This document shows, one piece after another, positions 7,873-15,440 of a stretch of DNA of 39,800 nt. The number at the start of each line of letters is the position of its first letter. Position 1 is the stretch's first letter. Under the pieces are notes generated by a model. That model was not told the DNA's origin, made no database searches, and worked only from the letters and a program-made list of their open reading frames with translations. The position numbers and the translations under genes are program-made. Source of the DNA: Phycisphaerales bacterium (GTDB taxonomy: Bacteria; Planctomycetota; Phycisphaerae; SM23-33); NCBI GenBank assembly GCA_018644725.1, contig JABGPZ010000070.1, positions 1 through 39,800 of the forward strand, in the 5' to 3' direction.

Positions 7873-9615
7873 TTACTCCAAGTCTTCATCCATGGTCTGG
7901 GAGACCACTTCTTCAATCGACGTCATCCCGTCATAAATCGCCAGCAGGCCACTTTCGCGCAGAGACCGCATGCCGCGTTTTCGGGCGGCTTCGCGGAGCT
8001 GGGCGCTGGATTTTCGTTTGATGACCATTTCGCGCAATTCGTCGTCCATGACCATAATTTCGTAGAGCGCCATTCGGCCACGATAGCCCGTGTTGCGGCA
8101 TTGCTCACAACCCGTGCCGTGATAGAACACGCGCCCGGCGACTTGATCTTCGACGAGATTCAGCTCCATGAGCATTTCTTCGGTGGGCTTGATTTCGGTC
8201 TTGCACGAGGTGCAGATCGTACGCACCAGACGCTGAGCGATAATCGCTTCGAGCGTTGCCGTGACCAGGAACGGTTCGAGCCCCAGGTCCAGCAGACGCG
8301 CAATACTCGACGGCGCATCGTTGGTGTGGAGCGTACTGAAGACCAAGTGGCCGGTGAGTGCGGCCTGGACCGAAATCTGTGCGGTCTCCAGGTCACGCAT
8401 TTCACCCACGAGTACGATGTCGGGGTCCTGACGCAGGAACGAACGAAGCGCCTTGGCAAAGGTCATTCCAACGTCTTCGTTGATCTGGCATTGGATCAGC
8501 CCGTCAATGTCATATTCGACCGGGTCTTCGGCGGTGAGGATTTTCTCGGACACTTCGTTCAGCGTATTCAGGGCGGAATAGAGCGTGGTGGTCTTGCCAG
8601 AGCCCGTCGGCCCGGTCACAACCACGATCCCGTGGGGGCGGTGAATCAACGTATCGATCATGCGCAGGTCGTCTTCACGCAGACCCAGTTTTTCCAGGTC
8701 CAACGAGACGTTGGAGCGGTCAAGAACACGCATCACGACGCTCTCGCCAAACATGGTCGGCAGCACCGCCACACGCAGGTCGACGGGGTTCCCGTTGACC
8801 ATCAGCTCGATTCGACCATCCTGAGGCAAACGACGCTCGGCGATATCGAGGTTGGACATGACCTTGATACGCGAGGAAATCGCCATCGCCAACTGCTTCG
8901 GCGGCGGGAGCATTTCATACAGAATCCCATCGATCCGATAGCGCATTTTGAATTCTTTTTCGAACGGCTCGAAGTGGATGTCCGACGCGCGGTTGCGAAT
9001 CGCTTCCAGCAGCACCATGTTCACCAGCCGCTTGACGGGGTTACTGTCGGCCACGTCGCGCAGGTGTTCAAGGTCGACCAACTCGTCGCTGTCGTTGAGC
9101 ATCAACGCTTCGTCGCCGGAGACTTCGTTGAACAGATCCAGCAGCGAATCTTCGGAGGCGTAATGTTTCCCCATCGCGGCGAGGATCTGCTTGGGAGTGG
9201 CGACCTTTGCTGTAACCACAAAGCCCATCAGCGTTTGGAGGTCATCCGTCGCGCGGAAGTTCGACGGCGAATCCATCGCAATCGTCAGATGATTGTTCGC
9301 CTCGTCATAGTCAATCGGGATCACGTTGTAGCTTTTGGCGACCTGAGCGTCGAGGGTCTTGATGACCTCACGAGAGATCTCGAGGGTCTCAAGGTCCACA
9401 AACTCCATGCCCGCCTGGTGGGCGAGGGCCTGGTCCTTGGTCTTGGTGTCGATCAACTCGAGCTCGACGAGAATCTCTCCCAGCGGGCCGGGCTGCTGGC
9501 GTTGCTTCTCGAGACCTTGCTGAACCTGCTCGGGGGTGAGGGCCTTCATCTTTACCAGAATCCGCCCCAGGGGTCGCCCGCGCAGTGCGTCAACATGTTT
9601 GTTAAAATCTGTCAT
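7873..9615 (-). CDS. PilB/GspE-type assembly ATPase (first copy, next to the platform gene)
   Basis: This 580-residue AAA-type ATPase powers pilin or pseudopilin polymerisation at the inner membrane. An MshEN/T2SSE N-terminal domain (about residues 10-150) precedes the catalytic domain. Walker A is GPTGSGKT (335-342), the Asp-box AEDPVEY follows at 362-368, Walker B is 'DIVLVGEMRD' (399-408), and the His box is 'TGHLVFSTLHTND' (421-433). A zinc-binding pair, C468-x2-C471 and C503-x2-C506, marks the PilB/GspE subgroup and is missing from PilT. I chose ATG 9615 because GGAG lies 6 bases upstream, although an in-frame ATG exists at 9627. It follows pilT by 50 bases. Confidence 0.92.
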   Translation of the reverse strand: MTDFNKHVDALRGRPLGRILVKMKALTPEQVQQGLEKQRQQPGPLGEILVELELIDTKTKDQALAHQAGMEFVDLETLEISREVIKTLDAQVAKSYNVIPIDYDEANNHLTIAMDSPSNFRATDDLQTLMGFVVTAKVATPKQILAAMGKHYASEDSLLDLFNEVSGDEALMLNDSDELVDLEHLRDVADSNPVKRLVNMVLLEAIRNRASDIHFEPFEKEFKMRYRIDGILYEMLPPPKQLAMAISSRIKVMSNLDIAERRLPQDGRIELMVNGNPVDLRVAVLPTMFGESVVMRVLDRSNVSLDLEKLGLREDDLRMIDTLIHRPHGIVVVTGPTGSGKTTTLYSALNTLNEVSEKILTAEDPVEYDIDGLIQCQINEDVGMTFAKALRSFLRQDPDIVLVGEMRDLETAQISVQAALTGHLVFSTLHTNDAPSSIARLLDLGLEPFLVTATLEAIIAQRLVRTICTSCKTEIKPTEEMLMELNLVEDQVAGRVFYHGTGCEQCRNTGYRGRMALYEIMVMDDELREMVIKRKSSAQLREAARKRGMRSLRESGLLAIYDGMTSIEEVVSQTMDEDLE

Positions 9616-9665
9616 GCATATCTCCATCGTCGCCCCACCATCGGGGCGCAGGATTGATCAGGGAA

Positions 9666-10745
9666 TCACGCGCCGGATTGGCGCCTGTCCATTTTCTGCT
9701 TCAGTTCATCCACATCGTGGGCCCGTTCGAGAACATCTTCCTCAGACACCTTGCCCTCGTCCCACAGGGTGAACAGGTGCTCGTCCATCAACTGCATTCC
9801 CAGACGCTTGCCAGTCTGAATCGAGCCGGGAATCCGGAATGCGTTGTTTTCGCGAATCATGTTGGCGATCGCGGGCGTCATGACCATAAATTCATACGCC
9901 GCAATCATGCCCCGCACGTCGGTGCGCGGCAAGAGGTTCTGACAGAGCACCGCCAAAAGCGATTCACTCAGCTGCACGCGGACCTGTTCCTGCTGGTCGG
10001 GGGGGAACTGGTCGATGATACGCGTGACCGTGCTGTGGGCGCTGTTGGTGTGCAGCGTGCCGAAGACAAGGTGGCCGGTTTCGGCCGCGCGCATCGCCGC
10101 TTCAATCGTTTCCAGGTCGCGCAATTCCCCAACAAGAACAACATCGGGGTCTTCACGCAGCGCACGGCGCAACGCCTCGGAAAAGCTCGGCACGTCCGAG
10201 CCAATTTCACGCTGGCTGAGCACCGACTTCTTGTGAGGGTGGTAATATTCAATCGGGTCTTCAATCGTAATGATGTGGCGATCGAAGTTTTCGTTGATGT
10301 AGTTGATCATCGACCCCAGCGTGGTGGTCTTGCCCGAGCCCGTCGGCCCGGTCACCAAAAACAGCCCACGAGGGCGGCGGCACAGACCGGGCACCGTCGA
10401 AGGCAGGCCGATCTCCTCCATGCCGAAAATCTTGCTCGGGATCAGACGCAGCACCAGCGACAAATTGCCGCGTTGCTTATACACCGAAGTACGAAACCGC
10501 CCTGCCTCGCCAAACTCGAACCCGAAGTCGGTCGTGCCCACTTCCTGAAGTTCCTGCTGGTTGCGCTCGGGGGTAATCTGCTTCATCAGCGAAACGGTAT
10601 CGTCGGCCGTGAGAACCTTAGTCTCCAGCTGGCGCAGACGCCCGCGTAACCGCAGGACCGGCGGGCGGTCAACGTGACAGTGCAAGTCACTCGCACCCGA
10701 TTTGATGCAGGTTTCCAACAGGCGGTCAATGTGTAATGTAGACAT
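9666..10745 (-). CDS. pilT: PilT-type retraction ATPase
   Basis: This 359-residue hexameric ATPase depolymerises type IV pili. It has no MshEN domain and no CxxC zinc pairs. Walker A is GPTGSGKT (133-140), the Asp box is IEDPIEY (161-167), Walker B is 'DVVLVGELRD' (201-210) and the His box is 'TGHLVFGTLHTNSA' (223-236). The C-terminal segment AIANMIRE (292-299) matches the 'AIRNLIRE' motif needed for retraction in PilT. The frame stays open 97 codons upstream, but that part overlaps the upstream ATPase gene, and MSTLHIDRLL at 10745 gives the standard PilT N-terminus. Its presence argues for a retractable pilus (motility, adhesion or DNA uptake), not only a secretion pseudopilus. Confidence 0.92.
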   Translation of the reverse strand: MSTLHIDRLLETCIKSGASDLHCHVDRPPVLRLRGRLRQLETKVLTADDTVSLMKQITPERNQQELQEVGTTDFGFEFGEAGRFRTSVYKQRGNLSLVLRLIPSKIFGMEEIGLPSTVPGLCRRPRGLFLVTGPTGSGKTTTLGSMINYINENFDRHIITIEDPIEYYHPHKKSVLSQREIGSDVPSFSEALRRALREDPDVVLVGELRDLETIEAAMRAAETGHLVFGTLHTNSAHSTVTRIIDQFPPDQQEQVRVQLSESLLAVLCQNLLPRTDVRGMIAAYEFMVMTPAIANMIRENNAFRIPGSIQTGKRLGMQLMDEHLFTLWDEGKVSEEDVLERAHDVDELKQKMDRRQSGA

Positions 10746-10795
10746 GTTCGATCTTTCTATCTCGGACTGTCCGAGCGGTGTAGGGACGATTGAGT

Positions 10796-12499
10796 CTATT
10801 CTTCGGTCGATCCATATTCCGCCACCTGGGTGATGCGGACAAGCTCTTCCGCTGTGGTGATTCCGTTTCGAATTTTGACTTTCCCGTCGTCGAGCAGCGT
10901 CTTCATGCCGCTGGCGATGGCGGCCTGGCGGATCTTGGCGAGCGGCTCGCGGTTGAACGCCATCTGGCGCAACGTCGAGGTCATTTCCATCATCTCGAAA
11001 ATCCCCTGCCGGCCATGATAGCCAGACCCGCCGCAACGCTTGCAGCCGGCGCCTTTATAGAAGGTCATTCCGGCAATCTGGTCGGCCGTGAAGCCCAACA
11101 TGCGCAGGACGTGGGGATCGGGATCGGGGTCGGTCACGCGGCACTCGGGGCAGATTCGCCGCACGAGACGCTGGGCCATAACCGCCTGAATACTACTGGC
11201 GACAAGGAAGGGTTTCACGCCCATATCGATCAGACGCGTGAGAGCACTCGGCGCGTCATTGGTGTGAAGCGTACTGAAGACCAAGTGACCGGTCAGGGCC
11301 GCCTGGATCGCCACGTCCGCCACTTCCATATCACGAATTTCACCCACGAGAATCACGTTCGGCGCCTGGCGCAACATCGAGCGGAGAATCGCGGTAAATG
11401 TCAGGCCGATTTTCTCGCGGACCTGACACTGATTGATGCCGGTGAAGTTGTATTCGACCGGGTCCTCGGCCGTGATGATCTTGCGGTCCGGGCGGTTCAT
11501 TTCGTTCAGCGCCGAATAGAGCGTCGTGGTTTTACCCGAGCCCGTCGGGCCCGTGACCAGGAAAATCCCGTTCGGGCGCTTGATCAGTCTCCGGAAGCGT
11601 TGGTAATCTTCGTCTTCGAACCCGAGGTTCGCAAGGCCCAGTTTGGCCGCATCCCCACGAAGAATACGAAGCACGATCGATTCGCCGTGGTAGCTCGGAA
11701 GCGACGACACACGGAAGTCAATGTCGCTCTGGGCGATGCGCATTTTGATACGCCCGTCCAACGGGATCCGTTTTTCGGACAGGTCCAGCCCCGCGAGAAT
11801 TTTGAATCGGTTAATCACAGGCCCCTGGAGACGCTTGGGGATGTCGTCGCGTTTGATACACACCCCGTCCACACGATAGCGCACGCGGACGCGGTCGGTC
11901 ATCGGTTCGATGTGAATATCACTACTGCGCATCTGAACGGCTTCGGTGATGATGGCGGTCACCAACTTGACAATCGGTGCGGCTTCTTCGTCCATCTCCC
12001 CTTCGTCGGTGTCGATCTGATCGCCCACCCCATATTGGCCCGGGCCGAGGGAAACTTCCACACCCACGTTGGAATTGATGTACGACTCGACGGCCTTGCG
12101 ACTGGCGAGGACGGGGACAATTTTTTCACCGTTCAATTTGAACTGTACCGTTTCGACCGCTTCAAAACTAAGGGGGTCCGTGACCGCCAATTGCAGCCGG
12201 CCCTGATCGTCACGCCCAATGGGCAATACCTGGTAGCGCTTGATCATTTCATCAGGAATCAGCGCCATATCCGAAGCCGACACAGTAACGACGTTCATGT
12301 CAACATATTCCATGTCATACTGAACCGCGAGAGCCTTGGCAATATCCTCTTCATCCACCAAATCCAGCGCGACCATCGCCTCGCCGATTCGGCAATTGTG
12401 TTCCAGCATATGCGCGACCGCCTCGTTGACGCCCTCGGCCGTGACCGCGCCCCATTCCTGGAGATATTCACCCAGGCGTTTGCGTTGTTTTACCGCCAT
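10796..12499 (-). CDS. PilB/GspE-type assembly ATPase (second copy, first gene of the operon)
   Basis: This 567-residue protein has the same domain plan as the ATPase at 7873-9615: MshEN domain (about 1-140), an acidic linker (160-175), then the motor. Walker A is GPTGSGKT (317-324), followed by AEDPVEY (344-350), 'NVILVGEIRD' (381-390) and 'TGHLVFSTLHTND' (403-415). A zinc pair is C450-x2-C453 and C486-x2-C489. The two copies differ through most of the N-terminal half, so they are not recent duplicates. In other bacteria such pairs serve different filaments, for example a pilus and a secretion pseudopilus. GAGGTGG precedes the ATG. It opens the minus-strand cluster. Confidence 0.92.
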   Translation of the reverse strand: MAVKQRKRLGEYLQEWGAVTAEGVNEAVAHMLEHNCRIGEAMVALDLVDEEDIAKALAVQYDMEYVDMNVVTVSASDMALIPDEMIKRYQVLPIGRDDQGRLQLAVTDPLSFEAVETVQFKLNGEKIVPVLASRKAVESYINSNVGVEVSLGPGQYGVGDQIDTDEGEMDEEAAPIVKLVTAIITEAVQMRSSDIHIEPMTDRVRVRYRVDGVCIKRDDIPKRLQGPVINRFKILAGLDLSEKRIPLDGRIKMRIAQSDIDFRVSSLPSYHGESIVLRILRGDAAKLGLANLGFEDEDYQRFRRLIKRPNGIFLVTGPTGSGKTTTLYSALNEMNRPDRKIITAEDPVEYNFTGINQCQVREKIGLTFTAILRSMLRQAPNVILVGEIRDMEVADVAIQAALTGHLVFSTLHTNDAPSALTRLIDMGVKPFLVASSIQAVMAQRLVRRICPECRVTDPDPDPHVLRMLGFTADQIAGMTFYKGAGCKRCGGSGYHGRQGIFEMMEMTSTLRQMAFNREPLAKIRQAAIASGMKTLLDDGKVKIRNGITTAEELVRITQVAEYGSTEE

Positions 12500-12874
12500 A
12501 TTCCACCTCAGTCTATGATAGGTTCACCACGCATTCGCGCGGCAATGCACCCGATGATCTAGAGAAGTCCAGAGTTATTATTTCGCTGTCCATAAAAAGT
12601 AACGATTTTTGGCCTCAACAGCAATAATAAACTGCACCTTGGACAAAGTTTCCAACCCGAAAATTTACTGGAACTACTTTTATGATAAATATAGTGCTAA
12701 TAATTAATATGTTTCCTTGGATTTCCACTCTTTTTTTGTGATTTTTTCGTGATTCATCGCAATGAAAAGAGCAACCATTTCGTTTATCCATTCGTGCTTG
12801 AGCTGTAGGCTTGCAGGGTTGTTTTTGTGGCATCGTGATGGCATCGTGACATCTTTTTATGTAGACTCTCGTGT
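12500..12874. promoter_or_regulatory. AT-rich divergent intergenic region
   Basis: This 375-base gap between the pilus operon (minus) and the thioesterase gene (plus) is strikingly AT-rich from about 12570 to 12760 compared with the GC-rich surroundings. On the minus strand TTGCCG (12545-12540) and TATCAT (12520-12515) are 19 bases apart, but the implied start would fall in the ribosome site, so the true operon promoter may lie further upstream. On the plus side TAGACT (12862-12867) sits 7 bases before the thioesterase ATG. An exact 10-base direct repeat, GGCATCGTGA, occurs at 12829-12838 and 12840-12849, one helical turn apart, a possible protein site. I see no gene here. Confidence 0.45.
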
Positions 12875-13294
12875 ATGCCTTCGCTCTTTGACCATTCCCT
12901 CACCGTGGACGCGGATTCGATTGACGTCAACCGCCACGCCAGCAACATCGCCTACATTCGTTGGATGCAGGACGCCGCCGTCGCGCACTCGGCCGCGGTG
13001 GGATGGAGCGGCGAGGACTATCTGCACGAGGGGGTCGGCTGGTTCGTCCGCTCCCACCAGATCACCTACCTCGCCCCTGCCAACGAAGGCAACGAGCTCG
13101 TCGTGCGCACCTGGGTCGACAATTTCCGCGCCTTTCGGTCTCTCCGCAAGTACGAATTCTACCGCGCCGAGCCCTCCGGGGAGCAAACCCTTCTCGCGAT
13201 GGCCGAAACCGATTGGGTCTTCGTCAACCTCGCCACGGGAAAACCCCAAAAAATCGCACCCAATGTCCTCAACGCTTTTTCAATAAATCAGTAG
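12875..13294 (+). CDS. Hotdog-fold acyl-CoA thioesterase (4-hydroxybenzoyl-CoA thioesterase/YbgC-like)
   Basis: This 139-residue protein has the length of single-domain hotdog thioesterases, which hydrolyse acyl-CoA or acyl-ACP thioesters. The signature D17-x3-H21-x2-N24 followed by a Tyr-containing helix (AYIRWMQDAAV) matches the family motif 'D..GHVNN..Y', with Asp as the usual catalytic residue. 'ITYLAPANEGNELVVRTWV' is the central strand pair, and a 'YEFYR' strand follows. The start has no ribosome site; a TAGACT -10 element only 7 bases upstream suggests a leaderless message. The natural substrate cannot be told. It lies upstream of panD, a CoA-precursor gene, but 210 bases away. Confidence 0.8.
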   Translation: MPSLFDHSLTVDADSIDVNRHASNIAYIRWMQDAAVAHSAAVGWSGEDYLHEGVGWFVRSHQITYLAPANEGNELVVRTWVDNFRAFRSLRKYEFYRAEPSGEQTLLAMAETDWVFVNLATGKPQKIAPNVLNAFSINQ

Positions 13295-13314
13295 CGATTT
13301 TCAGGCCGGGAATT

Positions 13315-13320
13315 TATAAT
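13315..13320 (+). promoter_or_regulatory. Candidate -10 box for panD-lgt
   Basis: A perfect TATAAT stands 21 bases after the thioesterase stop, but no good -35 is found at 16-18 bases. If used, transcription would start near 13327 and give a panD leader of about 178 bases holding the hairpin at 13333-13364 and the duplicated segment at 13393-13504. Confidence 0.35.
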
Positions 13321-13332
13321 AAAAGGTTCAAT

Positions 13333-13364
13333 CCATAGAGGGTGCAACATGATTTGCACTATGG
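13333..13364 (+). other. Hairpin in the panD leader
   Basis: CCATA (13333-13337) pairs with TATGG (13360-13364), and GTGCAA (13342-13347) pairs with TTGCAC (13354-13359) around a CATGAT loop, with a one-sided bulge (13338-13341). No T-run follows, so it is not a usual terminator. It could be a regulatory leader stem for panD or a 3' end-stabilising stem for the thioesterase message. Confidence 0.4.
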
Positions 13365-13392
13365 CAAAAACAGAGAGACAGAGGATTCTGAT

Positions 13393-13504
13393 ATGCAACT
13401 GAAATTCCCTCGCCTAACTCTTCCCCCAATAGGAAGCGACAGAGACAGATGAAACTAAAATTCCCTCGCCTAACTCTTCTCCCAATAGGAAGCGACAGAG
13501 ACAG
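13393..13504 (+). repeat. 56-base tandem duplication carrying two overlapping mini-ORFs before panD
   Basis: Two 56-base units (13393-13448 and 13449-13504) are almost identical, and the panD start (13505) looks like the beginning of a third. All three begin ATG-(C/A)AACT. Unit 1 encodes a 19-codon peptide (13393-13452, MQLKFPRLT...) and unit 2 a 21-codon peptide (13449-13514, MKLKFPRLT...). The first stop overlaps the second start as ATGA, and the second mini-ORF ends inside panD, whose protein begins MQLKMLRAK. The layout suggests duplication of the panD start region, leaving mini-ORFs that could influence translation of panD. Confidence 0.7.
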
Positions 13505-13873
13505 ATGCAACTAAAAATGCTTCGCGCAAAAATTCACCGTGCCGTGGTCACCGAGGCGTGTGTCGACTACGTCGGCTCGATCACCATTGACAAGGACCTG
13601 CTCGACGCGTCGGGCATTTTGGTCGGCGAGTGCGTTCTCGTGGCCGACCTCAACGACGGTGCGCGCTTTGAGACCTATGTGTTCGAAGGCGAGCCCGGCA
13701 GTGGCGTGATCTGCGTCAACGGCGCAGCCGCACGGCTGGTTGACGAGGGCGACAAGGTCATCATCATGGCCTATGGCTATGTCGACGCCGACGAAGCCAG
13801 CGCGCTCGAGCCCACCGTCGTGCTCATGAACGACGACAACACCATCAGTGAAGTCCGCAAGGGCGAGGCGTAA
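13505..13873 (+). CDS. panD: Aspartate 1-decarboxylase
   Basis: This 122-residue proenzyme converts L-aspartate to beta-alanine for pantothenate and CoA synthesis. Gly24-Ser25 (in YVGSITID) is the self-cleavage site that yields the pyruvoyl group. With ATG 13505 as start, Lys9, Tyr22 and Ser25 take the same numbers as in the E. coli enzyme, which supports this start over the internal Met5. 'NGAAARLV..GDKVIIM.YG' is the conserved C-terminal part. The gene is 8 bases before lgt and probably co-transcribed with it. Translation starts inside the end of an upstream mini-ORF (stop at 13512-13514), so initiation may be coupled to it. Confidence 0.95.
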   Translation: MQLKMLRAKIHRAVVTEACVDYVGSITIDKDLLDASGILVGECVLVADLNDGARFETYVFEGEPGSGVICVNGAAARLVDEGDKVIIMAYGYVDADEASALEPTVVLMNDDNTISEVRKGEA

Positions 13874-13881
13874 GGACCGAC

Positions 13882-15348
13882 ATGCAACAGATTATTTTTG
13901 ACTTCGGTACAATCGGCGGGTTTCCTCTTCGCGTCTTCGGCTATGGCCTGATGCTGGTTTTGGGTTTTGTCTGCGGGATCGCCCTCGCGCGGTGGCGGGC
14001 GAAACGGTGCGGCGTGAACCCCGACCTGATTACGCAGATGGGCATTCTCGCGCTCATCGGCGGCGTGGTCGGCGCGCGCGTATTGTATGTCGCGAAGAAC
14101 TGGGAAGACTTTTCCGGGCGGGGCCTCGGGGCCCTGTTCGACGTCTCCAGCGGCGGGCTGGTCTACTTCGGCGGACTCGCCGGCGGGACGCTCGCGGCAC
14201 TGGCCTATATGAAGCTCAAGAAAATGCCGCTCCGTCGCACGCTGGACATCATGGCCCCGGCGATGATGCTCGGCCTCGCATTTGGACGCATCGGTTGCAC
14301 CTGCAACGGCTGCTGCTGGGGCGGGCCTGCGCGTGAGAGCTGGGCGTTTTCGATCCGGTTGCCGATGGTTTCGCGGCCGCTGCTGCGTACCGGCGATGGC
14401 CCCTACGCACCCGACCAGGGCCTCTGCCCGACCTATGCCGAACAATATTGGGCCGGGCGATGCATGCCTGACGATCGACTGCTGAACCAATTCGTCAACG
14501 ACCGTCGCGGCGAAGACACCAACGAAACCTACCGCGCCCAAAAGCCCGACCCCAATACCACCCGCCCGCGCATCCGGCCCATCGCCCAGCTCCACGGGGA
14601 ACTGATGTACGACCAGATGGCGGTCACGCTTGGAACCGAAGCCAATGCCAAGGCACTCTTCAAAGAAATCTCTGGCACCGATGGACTACTCAATCAGAAC
14701 GAATGGAACGAGGCGATGAGCAATGTACGGTTCTCTTGGGATCCCGATGGCGTTACACCAATCCTGGTCCCTCACGCTCTCGGCGGTAGCGAATTCTGGG
14801 ACGAGGCCGTCGGCGCGCAACGCCATCTTCCCGGCAATCGATTCAACGGCGAAACGCTGACGTTTGATAATTTCTGGGGCTATCTCCAGCTCCGCAAAGC
14901 CAGGCTCGTCGCGAAAATTGACAAAACCGGAAACCTGCAGTTCGACAAAAACGGCAACCTGCGCCTTGACGAAGACGAAATGGCCGCCGTCAATAAGTGG
15001 CTCTCGGCCGACCTTTACGATCTTCTCGCCCAAGAGCGCACCAATCCGCTTCGACCCGCCCAGCCGCTGGGCATCATCAACGGGCTGCTGCTCTGCGCGC
15101 TGCTGTGCTGGTTCTTCCGCCACCGCCGCGCCGAAGGGCACGTCTTTGCGCTGCTGCTGCTGCTCTATCCGATGACGCGCTTCATGCTCGAATCGGTCCG
15201 CCACGAACTCCACGACAATCTGCTCGTGGGCCGATGGACTCACAACCAAGTCAGCTCGGTGATCATGACCGCCGCAGGCCTGGCGTTGTGGATCGGCCTG
15301 TCATGGTATCAACGCCACTGCGACGCGGCCGAAGAGAAATCGGCCTAA
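13882..15348 (+). CDS. lgt: Prolipoprotein diacylglyceryl transferase with a large insert bearing an EF-hand-like loop
   Basis: Lgt transfers a diacylglyceryl group from phosphatidylglycerol to the lipobox Cys of prolipoproteins in the inner membrane. Family marks are the N-terminal membrane helices (about 16-36, 52-70, 92-110), 'GLAFGRIGCTCNGCCWG' (131-147, matching the GRxGNFxNxExxG region but Cys-rich), 'RPAQPLGIINGLLL' (391-404) and 'RFMLESVR' (433-440). At 488 residues it is about 200 longer than usual. The extra part (about 165-388) lies between membrane segments. Its loop DKNGNLRLDEDE (355-366) fits the 12-position EF-hand pattern except Leu for Gly at position 6, and a weaker second loop lies near 263-274. 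AGGA 5 bases before the ATG sets the start. Confidence 0.9.
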   Translation: MQQIIFDFGTIGGFPLRVFGYGLMLVLGFVCGIALARWRAKRCGVNPDLITQMGILALIGGVVGARVLYVAKNWEDFSGRGLGALFDVSSGGLVYFGGLAGGTLAALAYMKLKKMPLRRTLDIMAPAMMLGLAFGRIGCTCNGCCWGGPARESWAFSIRLPMVSRPLLRTGDGPYAPDQGLCPTYAEQYWAGRCMPDDRLLNQFVNDRRGEDTNETYRAQKPDPNTTRPRIRPIAQLHGELMYDQMAVTLGTEANAKALFKEISGTDGLLNQNEWNEAMSNVRFSWDPDGVTPILVPHALGGSEFWDEAVGAQRHLPGNRFNGETLTFDNFWGYLQLRKARLVAKIDKTGNLQFDKNGNLRLDEDEMAAVNKWLSADLYDLLAQERTNPLRPAQPLGIINGLLLCALLCWFFRHRRAEGHVFALLLLLYPMTRFMLESVRHELHDNLLVGRWTHNQVSSVIMTAAGLALWIGLSWYQRHCDAAEEKSA

Positions 15349-15363
15349 TCGTTCGTTTTCCCT

Positions 15364-15391
15364 TTGCCCTGCAAACCAAATCCGATAGAAT
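15364..15391 (+). promoter_or_regulatory. Promoter for the HtrA-like/repeat-protein operon
   Basis: TTGCCC (15364-15369) and TAGAAT (15386-15391) are 16 bases apart; the predicted start is near 15398, about 43 bases before the ATG. The -35 has the TTGCC form seen at several other promoters in this window. Confidence 0.55.
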
Positions 15392-15440
15392 CGAACCTCA
15401 CATTTTCAACCCATTTCTCACAGACACGAAGGAGTCGATG

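Noticed and set aside
10790-12562. A 590-codon frame opposite the second PilB/GspE gene (and similar ones opposite the other ATPase genes)
   Set aside because: Mirror-frame artefacts of GC-rich coding DNA; no ribosome sites or recognisable domains.
12615-12833. A 72-codon minus-strand frame in the AT-rich gap before the pilus operon
   Set aside because: No ribosome site, odd composition, and located where a promoter region is expected.
13393-13504. CRISPR-like or phage-att repeat
   Set aside because: Only two adjoining units without spacers; similarity to the panD start explains it better as a tandem duplication.
14997-15437. A long N-terminal extension of the HtrA-like gene into lgt
   Set aside because: The signal peptide begins at 15441 with AAGGAG upstream, and the extension is an Arg/Pro-rich shadow of lgt.
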